From Lamellibrachia columna (taxonomy: Eukaryota > Annelida > Polychaeta > Sabellida > Siboglinidae), in NCBI GenBank assembly GCA_963662155.1, contig OY759271.1, positions 19,672,229-19,736,228 on the forward strand: DNA of 64,000 bases, written 5' to 3'. Made by a program: the position numbers and the translations under genes. The stretch's first letter is position 1. The number at the start of each line of letters is the position of its first letter. Shown here piece by piece: positions 33,321 to 45,230 of this stretch. The notes beneath the pieces were generated by a model that was not told the DNA's origin, did no database searches, and saw only the letters and a program-made list of their open reading frames with translations.

Positions 33321-33790
33321 TAGAGTAGAGTAGAGTAGAGTAGAGTTGAGTAGAGTAGAATACAGTAGAGTAGGGTACAGTAGCGTAGAGAAGAGTAGAG
33401 TAGAGTAGAGTAGAGTAGAGTAGAGTAGAGTAGAGTAGAGTAGAGTAGAGTAGCGAAGAGAAGAGAAGAGTAGAGTAGAGTAGAGTAGAGTAGAGTAGAG
33501 TAGAGTAGAGTAGAATACAGTAGAGTAGGGTACAGTAGCGTAGATAAGAGAAGAGTAGAGTAGAGTAGAGTAGATTAGAATAGCGTAGAGAAAAGAAGAG
33601 TAAAGTAGAGTAGAGTAGAGTAGAGTAGAGTAGAGTAGAGTAGAGAAGAGAAGAGTAGAGTAGAGTAGAGTAGAGTAGAGTAGAGTAGAATACAGTAGAG
33701 TAGGGTACAGTAGCGTAGAGAAGAGAAGGGTAGGGTAGGGTAGGGTAGGGTAGGGTAGAGTAGAGTAGAGTAGAGTAGAGAAGAGTAGCT
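33321..33790 (+). repeat. Block I-like island 1 inside Block II
   Basis: Homogeneous TAGAG with AGAGA purine boxes, three GAATACAG punctuation motifs and a TAGGG run (about 33,726-33,755) interrupts the Block II pattern. It ends at GAGTAGCTTAGAGAAG, and the same exit junction occurs near 36,800. Confidence 0.8.
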
Positions 33791-34669
33791 TAGAGAAGAG
33801 TACAGTATAGTAGAGTAGAGAGTAGAGTAGAGTAGGATAGAGTAGTGTAGAGTAGATCAGACTACTGTACTGTACAGTAGAGAAGAGTACAGTATGGAAC
33901 ATTACAGTAGACTAGAGTAGAATAGCGCAGAGAAGTGTACAGTAGAGTAGATTAGAGTACAGTAGTGTAAAGTAGAATACAGTAGAGTTGAGTAGAGTAG
34001 AGTAGAATACAGTAGAGTAGAGTAGAGTAGAGAATAGTACAGTACAATACAGTACAGTATAGTTCAGTACAGTACAGTACAGTACAGTACAGTATAGTAC
34101 ATAACAGTACAGTACAGTATAGTAGAATAGAGTAGAGTACAGTAGAGTACAGTACAGTACAGTAGAATAGACTACATTACAATACAGTAGAGTACAGTAC
34201 AGTAGAATAGACTACAGTACAATACAGTAGAGTAGGGTACAATAGAGTAGAGTAGAGTAGCGTAGAGAAGAGTAGAGTAGAGTAGAGTAGAATAAAGTAG
34301 AGTATAGTACAGTACAGTACAGTACAGTACAGTATAGTAGAGTAGAGTACAGTAGAGTAGAGTAGAGTAAACTAGAGTAGAATAGAGTAGAGTAAAGTAC
34401 AGTACAGTAGATAACAGTAGAGTATAGTACAGAAGAGTACAGTACAGTAGAGTACAGTAGTGTAAAGTAGAATACAGTAGAGCTGAGTAGAGTAGAGTAG
34501 AATACAGTACAGTAGAATAGAGAATAGTACAGTACAATACAGTACAGTATAGTTCAGTACAGTACAGTACAGTATAGTATAGTACAGAACAGTACAGTAA
34601 AGTATAGTAGAATAGAGTAGAGTACAGTACAGTGCAGTACAGTAGAATAGACTACAGCACAATACAGTA

Positions 34670-35150
34670 GAGTAGGGTAGAGTAGAGTAGAGTAGAGTAG
34701 AGTAGAGTAGAGTAGAGTAGAGTAGAGTAGAGTAGAGTAGAGTAGAGTAGCGTAGAGAAGAGAAGAGAAGAGTAGAGTATAGTAGAGTAGAGTAGGGTAC
34801 AGTAGAGTAGAGAAGAGTAGAGTAGAGTAGAGTAGAGTAGAGTAGAGTAGCGTAGAGAAGAGAAGAGTAGAGTAGAGTAGAGTAGAGTAGAGTAGCGTAG
34901 AGAAGAGAAGAGTAGAGTAGAGTAGAGTAGAGTAGAGTAGAGTAGAGTAGAGTAGATTAGAGTAGAGTAGAATACAGTAGAGTAGGGTACAGTAGCGTAG
35001 AGTAGAGTAGAGTAGAGTAGAGTAGAGTAGAGTAGAGTAGAGTAGAGTAGAGTAGAGTAGAGTAGAGTAGAGTAGAGTAGAGTAGAGTAGAGAAGAGTAG
35101 AGTAGAGTAGAGTAGAGTAGAGTAGCGTAGAGAAGAGAAGAGGAGAGTAG
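34670..35150 (+). repeat. Block I-like island 2 inside Block II
   Basis: Nearly pure TAGAG with purine boxes and one punctuation motif (about 34,969), bounded by TACAG-rich Block II sequence on both sides. No TAGGG run. Confidence 0.8.
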
Positions 35151-36364
35151 AACAGAGTAGAGTACAGAAGAGTAGAGTAGATTGGAATAGAGTAGAGTAG
35201 AGTAGAGTACAGTAGAGTATAGTAGAGTAGAGTAGATTATAGTAGAATGGAGTAGAATACAGTACAGTACAGTATAATATAGTACAGCAGAGTTCAGTAC
35301 ATTACAGTAGATATAGTAGAGTACAGTAGAGAAGAATAGCGTATCGTAGGGTAGAGTAGAGAGTAAAAGAGTAGAGTAGAGTACAGTAGAGTAAAGTAGA
35401 GTAGAGTACAGAAGGGTGGAGGAGAGTACAGTTGAGTACAGTGGAGTAGAGTACAGTACAGCAGAGTACAGTAGAGTACATTACAGTAGATTACAGTAGA
35501 ATACTGTACAGTACAGTAGAGTACAGTAGAAAAGAATATAGTAGAGTTGAGTAGAGGAGAGTAGAGTAGTGTATAGTAGTGTAGAGTAGAGTAGAGTAGA
35601 GTAGAGTAGCGTAGAGAAGAGTACATTATAGTAGACTAGAGTAGTGCAGAATAAAGTAGAGTAGAGAACAGTAGAGTAGAGTAGAGTAGAGTAGAATAGA
35701 GTAGAGTAGAGAAGAGTACAGTACAGTAGAGTAGAATAGAGTAGCGTAGAGAAGAGTACAGAATAGTAGAGTAGAGAGTAGAGTAGAGCAGGATAGAGTA
35801 GTGTAGAGTAGATCAGACTAATGTAGTGTACAGTAGAGAAGATTACAGTACAGAACAGTACAGTACAGTAGACTAGAGTAGATTAGCGCAGAGAAGAGTA
35901 CAGTAGAGTAGAGTAGAGTAGAGTACAGTAGTGTACAGTAGAGTAGAGTAGAGTAGAGTAGAATACAGTAGAGTAGAGTAGAGAATAGTAGAGAACAGTA
36001 TAGTTCAGTACAGTACAGTACAGTATAGTAGAGTACAGTAGAGTAGAGTAGAGTAGTGTAGTGTAGAGTAGTATAGAGTAGAGTAGAGTACAGTACAGTA
36101 TAGTACAGTAAAATAGAGTTGAGTAGAGTAGAGTACAGTAGAATACAGTAGAGTAGGGTACAGTAGAGTAGAGTAGAATAGAGTAGCGTAGAGAAGAGTA
36201 GAGTACAGTACAGTAATGTAGAGTAGAGTAGAGCACAGTAGATTAGAGTAGAGAAGAATAGAGTAGAGTACAGTAGAGTACAGAAGTGTAGAGTAGAGTA
36301 CAGTACAATATAGTAGAGTTGAGAAGTGTAGAGAACAGTTTAGTACAGTAGAGTACAGTTGAGT

Positions 36365-36805
36365 AGAGTAGAGTAGAGTAGAGTAGAGTAGAGTAGAGTA
36401 GAATACAGTAGAGTAGGGTACAGTAGCGTATAGAAGATTAGAGTAGAGTAGAGTAGAGTAGAGTAGAATAGAGTAGCGAAGAGAAGAGAAGAGTAGAATA
36501 GAGTAGAGTAGAATACAGTAGAGTAGGGTACAGTAGCGTAGATAAGAGAAGAGTAGAGTAGAGTAGAGTAGAGTAGCGTAGAGAAGAGAAGAGAAGAGTA
36601 GAGTAGAGTAGAGTAGAGTAGAGTAGAGAAGAGAAGAGTAGAGTAGAGTAGAGTAGAGTAGAATACAGTAGAGTAGGGTACAGTAGCGTAGAGAAGAGAA
36701 GAGTAGAGTAGGGTAGGGTAGGGTAGGGTAGGGTAGGGTAGAGTAGAGTAGAGTAGAGTAGAGTAGAGTAGAGTAGAGTAGAGTAGAGTAGAGTAGAGAA
36801 GAGTA
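36365..36805 (+). repeat. Block I-like island 3 inside Block II
   Basis: Homologous to island 1: same entry after TTGAGTAGAG, three punctuation motifs, a TAGGG run (about 36,712-36,740) and the same TAGCTTAGAGAAG exit. The offset from island 1 is about 3.02-3.03 kb, matching the local HOR period. Confidence 0.8.
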
Positions 36806-38009
36806 GCTTAGAGAAGAGTACAGTATAGTAGAGTAGAGAGTAGAGTAGAGTAGGATAGAGTAGTGTAGAGTAGATCAGACTACTGTACTATACAGTAGAG
36901 AAGAGTACAGTATAGAACATTACAGTAGACTAGAGTAGAATAGCGCAGAGAAGTGTACAGTAGAGTAGAGTAGAGTACAGTAGTGTAAAGTAGAATACAG
37001 TAGAGTTGAGTAGAGTAGAGTAGAATACAGTAGAGTAGAGAATAGTACAGTACAATACAGTACAGTATAGTTCAGTACAGTACAGTACAGTATAGTACAT
37101 AACAGTACAGTACAGTATAGTAGAATAGAGTAGAGTACAGTAGAGTACAGTACAGTACAGTAGAATAGACTACATTACAATACAGTAGAGTACAGTACAG
37201 TAGAATAGACTACAGTACAATACAGTAGAGTAGGGTACAGTAGAGTAGAGTAGAGTAGCGTAGAGAAGAGAAGAGTAGAGTAGAGTAGAGTAGAATAAAG
37301 TAGAGTATAGTACAGTACAGTACAGTACAGTACAGTATAGTAGAGTACAGTAGAGTAGAGTAGAGTAAACTAGAGTAGAATAGAGTAGAGTAAAGTACAG
37401 TACATAACAGTAGAGTATAGTACAGAAGAGTACATTAGAGTAGAGTACAGTAGTGTAAAGTAGAATACAGTAGAGCTGAGTAGAGTAGAGTAGAATACAG
37501 TAGAGTAGAATAGAGAATAGTACAGTACAATACAGTACAGTATAGTTCAGTACAGTACAGTACAGTATAGTATAGTACAGAACAGTACAGTACAGTATAG
37601 TAGAATAGAGTAGAGTAGAGTACAGTACAGTACAGTAGAATAGACTACAGTACAATACAGTAGAGTAGGGTACAGTAGAGTAGAGTAGAGTAGCGTAGAG
37701 AAGAGAAGAGTAGAGTAGAGTAGAGTAGAATAAAGTAGAGTATAATACAGTACAGTACAGTATAGTAGAGTAGAGTACAGTAGAGTAGAATAGAGTAAAC
37801 TAGAGTAGAATAGAGTAGAGTAAAGTACATTACAGTAGATAACAGTAGAGTATAGTACAGAAGAGTACAATAGAGTAGAGTACAGTAGTGTAAAGTAGAA
37901 TACAGTAGAGCTGAGTAGAGTAGAGTAGAATACAGTAGAGTAGAATAGAGAATAGTCCAGTACAGTATAGTATAGTACAGAACAGTAGAATAGACTACAG
38001 TACAATACA

Positions 38010-38700
38010 GTAGAGTAGGGTAGAGTAGAGTAGAGTAGAGTAGAGTAGAGTAGCGTAGAGAAGAGAAGAGTAGAGTAGAGTAGAGTAGAGTAGAGTAGGG
38101 TACAGTAGCGTAGAGAAGAGTAGAGTAGAGTAGAGTAGAGCAGAGTAGCGTAGAGAAGAGTAGAGTAGAGTAGAGTAGAGTAGAGTAGAGTAGAGTAGCG
38201 TAGAGAAGAGAAGAGTAGAGTAGAGTAGAGTAGAGTAGAGTAGAGTAGAGTAGAGTAGAATAGAGTAGAGTAGAGTAGAATACAGTAGAGTAGGGTACAG
38301 TAGCGTAGAGTAGAGTAGGGTAGAGTAGAGTAGAGTAGAGTAGGGTAGAGTAGGGTACGGTAGCCTAGAGAAGAGTAGAGTAGAGTAGAGTAGAGAAGAG
38401 AAGAGAAGAGAAGAGAAGAGTAGAGTAGAGTAAAGTAGAGTAGAGTAGATTAGAGTAGAGTAGAGTAGAATACAGTAGAGTAGGGTACAGTAGCGTAGAG
38501 TAGAGTAGAGTAGAGTAGAGTAGAGTAGAGTAGAGTAGGGTAGAGTAGGGTGCGGTAGCCTAGAGAAGAGTAGAGTAGAGTAGAGTAGAGTAGAGAAGAG
38601 AAGAGAAGAGAAGAGTACAGTAGAGTAGAGTAGAGTAGAGTAGAGTAGAGTAGAGTAGAGTAGAGTAGAGTAGAATACAGTAGAGTAGGGTACAGTAGAG
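38010..38700 (+). repeat. Block I-like island 4 inside Block II
   Basis: TAGAG arrays, purine boxes, punctuation motifs and two copies of the rare GCGGTAGCC/ACGGTAGCC variant (about 38,355 and 38,550) otherwise seen at the Block I end (about 12,350, 13,580, 19,185). This links the island to the distal part of Block I. Confidence 0.78.
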
Positions 38701-38986
38701 AAGAGAAGAGTAGTGAAGAGTAGAGAAGAGTAGAGTAGAATAGCGTAGAGAAGAGTACATTAGAGTAGAGTAGAGTAGTGTAGATTAAAGTAGAGAAGAG
38801 TACAGTACAGTAGAGTAGATTTGAGAAGAGTAGAGTACATTAGACTAGAGTAGAGAAGAGTAGCTTAGAGAAGAGTACAGTATAGTAGAGAGTAGAGTAG
38901 AGTAGGATAGAGAAGAGTAGCTTAGAGAAGAGTACAGTATAGTAGACTAGAGAGTAGAGTAGAGTAGGATAGAGTAGTGTAGAATA

Positions 38987-41900
38987 GATCAGACTACTGT
39001 AGTGTACAGTAGAGAAGAGTACAGTACAGAACAGTACAGTAGACTAGAGTAGAATAGCGCAGAGAAGAGAACAGTAGAGTAGAGTAGAGTACAGTAGTGT
39101 ACAGTAGAATAGAGTAGAGTAGAGAATAGTTCAGTACAATACAGCACAGTATAGTTCAGTACAGTACAGTACAGTATAGTAGAATAGAGTAGAATAGAGT
39201 AGAGTACAGTATAGTAGAGTACCGTAGATTAGAGTAGAGTAGTGTAGTATAGAGTAGAGTAGAATACAGTAACGTAGAGAAGAGAAGAGTAGAGTAGAGT
39301 ACAGTACATTAGAGTAGAGCAAAGTAGTGTAGATTAAAGTAGAGTAGAGAACAGTAGAGTAGAGTAGAATAGAATAGAGAAGAGTACAGTTCAGTAGAGT
39401 AGAGTAGAGTAGATTAGAGTCGAGAATAGTACAGTACAATACAGTACAGTGTAGTTCAGTACAGTACAGAACAGTACAGTACAGTAGAGTTGAGTAGAGC
39501 AGAGTAGAGTAGCGTAGAGAAGAGTACATTAGAGTAGAGTAGAGTAGAGTAGATTAAAGTAGAGTAGAGAAGAGTAGAGTAGAGTAGAGTAGCGTACAGA
39601 AGAGTACAGTATAGTAGAGTAGAGATTAGAGTAGAGTAGGATAGAGTAGTGTATAGTAGATCAGACTACTGAAGTGTACAGTAGAGAAGAGTACAGTATA
39701 GAACAGTACAGTAGACTAGAGTAGAATAGCGCAGAGAAGAGTGCATTAGAGTAGAGTAGAGTAGTGTAGATTAAAGTAGAGTAGAGAACAGTAGAGTAGA
39801 GTAGAGTAGAGTAGAGTATAGTAGAATAAAGTAGAGAAGAGTACAGTACAGTACAGTAGAGTAGATTTGAGAAGAGTAGAGTACAGTAGAGTAGAGTAGA
39901 GTAGAATAGAGTAGAGAAGAGTAGCTTAGAGAAGAGTACAGTATAGTAGAGTAGAGAGTAGAGTAGAGTAGGATAGAGTAGTGTAGAGTTGATAAGACTA
40001 CTGTAGTGTACAGTAGAGAAGAGTATAGTACAGAACAGTACAGTAGACTAGAGTAGAATAGCGCAAAGAAGAGTACAGTAGAGTAGAGTAGAGTACAGTA
40101 GTGTAAAGTAGAGTACAGTAGAGTAGAGTAAAGTAGAAAACAGTAGAGTAGAGTGGAGTAGAGAATAGTACAGTACAATACAGTACAGTATAGTTCAGTA
40201 CAGTACAGTATAGTACAGAACAGTATAGTATAGTAGAATAGAGAAGAGTAGAGTACAGTACGGTACAGAACAGTACAGTAGACTAGAGAAGAATAGCGCA
40301 GAGAAGAGTACAGTAGAGTATAGTAGAGTACATTAGTGTAAAGTAGAGTAGAGTAGAGTAGAGTAGAATACAGTAGAGTAGAGTAGAGGATAGTACAGTA
40401 CAATACAGTACAGTATAGTTCAGTACAGTACAGTATAGTAGAATAGAGTACAGTAGTGTACAGTAGAGTACAGTAGAGTAGAGTAGAGAGTAGAGTAGAG
40501 TAGGATAGAGTAGTGTAGATTAGATCAGACTACTGTAGTGTACAGAAGAGAAGAGTACAGTACAGAACAGTACAGTAGACTAGAGTAGAATAGCGCAGAG
40601 AAGAGTACAGTAGAGTAGAGTAGAGTAGTGTACAGTAGAGTAGAGTAGAGTAGAATACAGTAGAGTAGAGTAGAGTAGAGAATAGTACAGTACAATACAG
40701 TATAGTTCAGTACAGTACAGTATAGTACAGAACAGTACAGTACAGTATAGTAGAATAGAGTAGAGTAGAGTAGAGAAGAGTACAGTACAGTATAGTAGAG
40801 TACAACAGAGCAGAGTAGTGTAGTATAGAGTAGAGTAGAGTAGAGTACAGTAGAGTACAGTAGAATAGAGTAGAGTAGAGTAGAGTAAAGTAGAATATAG
40901 TAGAGTAGGGTACAGTAGAGAAGAGAAGAGTAGAGAAGAGAAGAGTAGAGTAGAGTAGAGTAGAGTAGAGTAGAGTAGAATAGAATAGCGTAGAGAAGAG
41001 TACATTAGAGTAGAGTAGAGTAGTGTAGATTAAAGTAGAGAAGAGCACAGTACAGTAGAGTAGATTTGAGAAGAGTAGAGTACAGTAGAGTAGAGTAGAG
41101 AAGAGTAGCTTAGAGAAGAGTACAGTATAGTAGAGAGTAGAGTAGAGTAGGATAGAGTAGTGTAGAATAGATCAGACTACTGTAGTGTACAGTAGAGAAG
41201 ATTACGGTACAGAACAGTACAGTAGACTAGAGTAGAATAGCGCAGAGAAGAGTACAGTAGAGAAGAGTAGAGTACAGTAGTGTACAGTAGAGTGCAGTAG
41301 AGTAGAGTAGAGTAGAGTATAATACAGTAGAGTAGAGTAGAGTAGAGAATAGTTCAGTACAATACAGTACAATACAGTACAGTATAGTTCAGTACAGTAT
41401 AGTAGAATAGAGTAGAGTAGAGTAGAGTACAGTACAGTATAGTAGAGTACAGTAGATTATAGTAGAGTAGTGTAGTATAGAGTAGAGTAGAGTACAGTAC
41501 AGTAGAGTACAGTAAAATACAGTAGAGTAGGGTACAGTAGAGTAGAGTAGAGTAGAATAGAGTAACGTAGAGAAGAGAAGAGTAGAGTAGAGTACAGTAC
41601 ATTAGAATAGAGCAGAGTAGTGTAGATTAAAGTAGAGTAGAGAACAGTGGAGTAGAGTAGAGTAGAATAGAGTAGAGAAGAGTACAGTAGAGTAGAGTAG
41701 AGTAGAGTAGAGTCGAGAATAGTACAGTACAATACAGTACAGTATAGTTCAGTACAGTACAGAACAGTACAGTACAGTACAGTAGAGTAGAGCAGAGTAG
41801 AATAGCGTAGAGAAGAGTACATTAGAGTAGAGTAGAGTAGTGTAGATTAAAGTAGAGTAGAGAACAGTAGAGTAGAGTAGAGTAGAATAGAGTAGAGAAG

Positions 41901-44900
41901 AGTACAGTACAGTAGAGTAGATTTGAGAAGAGTAGAGTACAGTAGAGTAGAGTATAGTAGCTTACAGAAGAGTACAGTATAGTAGAGTAGAGATTAGAGA
42001 GGAGTAGGATAGAGAAGTGTAGAGTAGATCAGACTACTGAAGTGTACAGTAGAGAACAGTACAGAACAGTACAGTAGACTAGAGTAGAATAGCGCAGAGA
42101 AGAGTACATTAGAGTAGAGTAGAGTAGTGTAGATTAAAGTAGAGTAGAGAACAGTAGAGTAGAGTAGAGTAGAGTAGAGTAGAGTATAGTAGAATAAAGT
42201 AGAGAAGAGTACAGTACAGTACAGTAGAGTAGATTTGAGAAGAGTAGAGTACAGTAGAGTAGAGTAGAGTAGAATAGAGTAGAGAAGAGTAGCTTAGAGA
42301 AGAGTACAGTATAGTAGAGTAGAGAGTAGAGTATAGTAGGATAGAGTAGTGTAGAGTAGATCAGACTACTGTAGTGTACAGTAGAGAAGAGTACAGTACA
42401 GAACAGTACAGTAGACTAGAGTAGAATAGCGCAGAGAAGAGTACAGTAGAGTAGAGTAGAGTACAGTAGTGTAAAGTAGAGTACAGTAGGGTAGAGTAGA
42501 GTAGAGTAGAATACAGTAGAGTAGAGTGGAGTAGAGAATAGTACAGTACAATACAGTACAGTATAGTTCAGTACAGTACAGTATAGTACAGAACAGTACA
42601 GTATAGTATAGTAGAATAGAGAAGAGTAGAGTAGAGTACAGAACAGTACAGTAGACTAGAGAAGAATAGCGCAGAGAAGAGTACAGTAGAGTATAGTAGA
42701 GTACAATAGTGTAAAGTAGAGTAGAGTAGAGTAGAGTAGAATACAGTAGAGTAGAGTAGAGAATAGTACAGTACAATACAGTACAGTATAGTTCAGTACA
42801 GTACAGTATAGTAGAATAGAGTACAGTAGTGTACAGTAGAGTAGAGTAGAGAGTAGAGTAGAGTAGGATAGAGTAGTGTAGAGTAGATCAGACTACTGTA
42901 GTGTACAGTAGAGAAGAGTACAGTACAGAACAGTACAGTAGACTAGAGTAGAATAGCGCAGAGAAGAGTACAGTAGAGTAGAGTAGAGTAGTGTACAGTA
43001 GAGTAGAGTAGAGTAGAATACAGTAGAGTAGAGAAGAGTAGAGAATAGTACAGTACAATACAGTATAGTTCAGTACAGTACAGTATAGTACAGAACAGTA
43101 CAGTACAGTATAGTAGAATAGAGTAGAGTAGAGTACAGTACAGTACAGTACAGTATAGTAGAGTACAATAGAGTAGAGTAGTGTAGTATAGAGTAGAGTA
43201 GAGTACAGTACAGTAGAGCACAGTAGAATAGAGTAGAGTAGAGTAGAGTACAGTAGAATACAGTAGAGTAGGGTACAGTAGAGAAGAGAAGAGTAGAGAA
43301 GAGAAGAGTAGAGTAGAGTAGAGTAGAGTAGAGTAGAGTAGAGTAGAGTAGAGTAGAGTAGAGTAGAGTAGAATAGCGTAGAGAAGAGTACATTAGAGTA
43401 GAGTAGAGTAGTGTAGATTAAATTAGAGAAGAGTACAGTACAGTAGAGTAGATTTGAGAAGAGTAGAGTAGAGTAGAGTAGAGTAGAGAAGAGTAGCTTA
43501 GGGAAGAGTACAGTATAGTAGAGTAGAGAGTAGAGTAGAGTAGGATAGAGTAGTGTAGAATAGAGCAGACTACTGTAGTGTACAGTAGAGAAGATTACAG
43601 TACAGAACAGTAAAGTAGACTAGAGTAGAATAGCGCAGAGAAGAGTACAGTAGAGTAGAGTAGAGTACAGTAGTGTACAGTAGAGTACAGTAGAGTAGAG
43701 TAGAGTAGAGTATAATACAGTAGAGTAGAGTAGAGTAGAGAATAGTTCAGTGCAATACAGTACAGTATAGTTCAGTACAGTATAGTAGAATAGAGTAGAG
43801 TAGAGTAGAGTAGAGTACAGTATAGTAGAGTACAGCAGATTAGAGTAGAGTAGTGTAGTATAGAGTAGAGTAGAGTACAGTACAGTAGAGTACAGTAGAG
43901 TACAGTAAAATACAGTAGAGTAGGGTACAGTAGAGTAGAGTAGAGTAGAATAGAGTAACGTAGAGAAGAGAAGAGTAGAGTAGAGTACAGTACATTAGAG
44001 TAGAGCAGAGTAGTGTAGATTAAAGTAGAGTAGAGAACAGTAGAGCAGAGTAGAATAGCGTAGAGAAGAGTAGTGTAGATTAAAGTAGAGTAGAGAACAG
44101 TAGAGTAGAGTAGAGTAGAATAGAGTAGAGAAGAGTACAGTACAGTAGAGTAGATTTGAGAAGAGTAGAGTACAGTAGAGTAGAGTAGAGTAGCGTACAG
44201 AAGAATACAGTATAGTAGAGTAGAGATTAGAGAGGAGTAGGATAGAGTAGTGTAGAGTAGATCAGACTACTGAAGTGTACAGTAGAGAAGAGTACAGTAC
44301 AGAACAGTACAGTAGACTTGAGTAGAATAGCGCAGAGAAGAGTACATTAGAGTAGAGTAGTGTAGATTAAACTAGAGTAGAGAACAGTAGAGTAGAGTAG
44401 AGTAGAGTAGAGTAGAGTAGAGTAGAGTATAGTAGAATAAAGTAGAGAAGAGTACAGTACAGTACAGTAGAGTAGATTTGAGAAGAGTAGAGTACAGTAG
44501 AGTAGAGTAGAGTAGAATAGAGTAGAGAATAGTAGCTTAGAGAAGAGTACAGTATAGTAGAGTAGAGAGTAGAGTAGAGTAGGATAGAGTAGTGTAGAGT
44601 AGATCAGACTACTGTAGTGTACAGTAGAGAAGAGTACAGTACAGAACAGTACAGTAGACTAGAGTAGAATAGCGCAGAGAAGAGTACAGTAGAGTAGAGT
44701 ACAGTACAGTAGTGTAAAGTAGAGTACAGTAGAGTAGAGTAGAGTAGAGTAGAATACAGTAGAGTAGAGTGGAGTAGAGAATAGTACAGTACAATACAGT
44801 ACAGTATAGTTCAGTACAGTACAGTATAGTACAGAACAGTACAGTGTAGTATAGTAGAATAGAGAAGAGTAGAGTAGAGTACAATACGGTACAGAACAGT

Positions 44901-45230
44901 ACAGTAGACTAGAGAAGAATAGCGCAGAGAAGAGTACAGTAGAGTATAGTAGAGTACAGTAGTGTAAAGTAGAGTAGAGTAGAGTAGAGTAGAATACAGT
45001 AGAGTAGAGTAGAGAAAAGTACAGTACAATACAGTACAGTATAGTTCAGTACAGTACAGTATAGTATAGTATAGTAGAATAGAGTAGAGTAGAGTAGAGT
45101 ACAGTAGAGTTGAGTAGAGTAGTGTAGTGTAGAATAGAGTAGAGTAGAGTACAGTACAGTAGAGTACAGTAGAATAGAGTAGAGTAGAGTAGAGTAGAGT
45201 ACAGTAGAATACAGTAGAGTAGGGTACAGT
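38987..45230. repeat. Approx. 2.2-2.4-kb higher-order repeat, three copies
   Basis: Box series recur at 38,987/41,171/43,563; 39,659/42,027/44,260; 39,989/42,359/44,603; and 40,524/42,888. Offsets range from about 2.18 to 2.39 kb. The second member of each set shares the rare GACTACTGAAGTG variant, which confirms homology. Other boxes are GTGTAGATTAAAG, GAGTAGCTTAGAG and TACAGCAGAG. The whole stretch is repeat; I see no gene. Confidence 0.8.

Larger units (their letters stand above)
32773..35810. repeat. Approx. 3.03-kb higher-order repeat, copy 1
   Basis: GATCAGAC boxes at 32,773 and 33,854 recur at 35,811 and 36,873 (offsets 3,038 and 3,019). The copy includes two Block I-like islands and a TACAG-rich section with repeated GAATAGACTACAGTAC motifs (34,150-34,660). 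Confidence 0.78.
35811..38986. repeat. 3.03-kb higher-order repeat, copy 2
   Basis: It repeats copy 1 through the Block I-like island and the GAATAGACTACAGTAC section. That section is locally expanded: a subunit of roughly 0.4-0.5 kb ending in the GAATAGAC motif is seen around 37,150-37,200, 37,640 and 37,990. The copy ends in the fourth Block I-like island. Confidence 0.72.
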
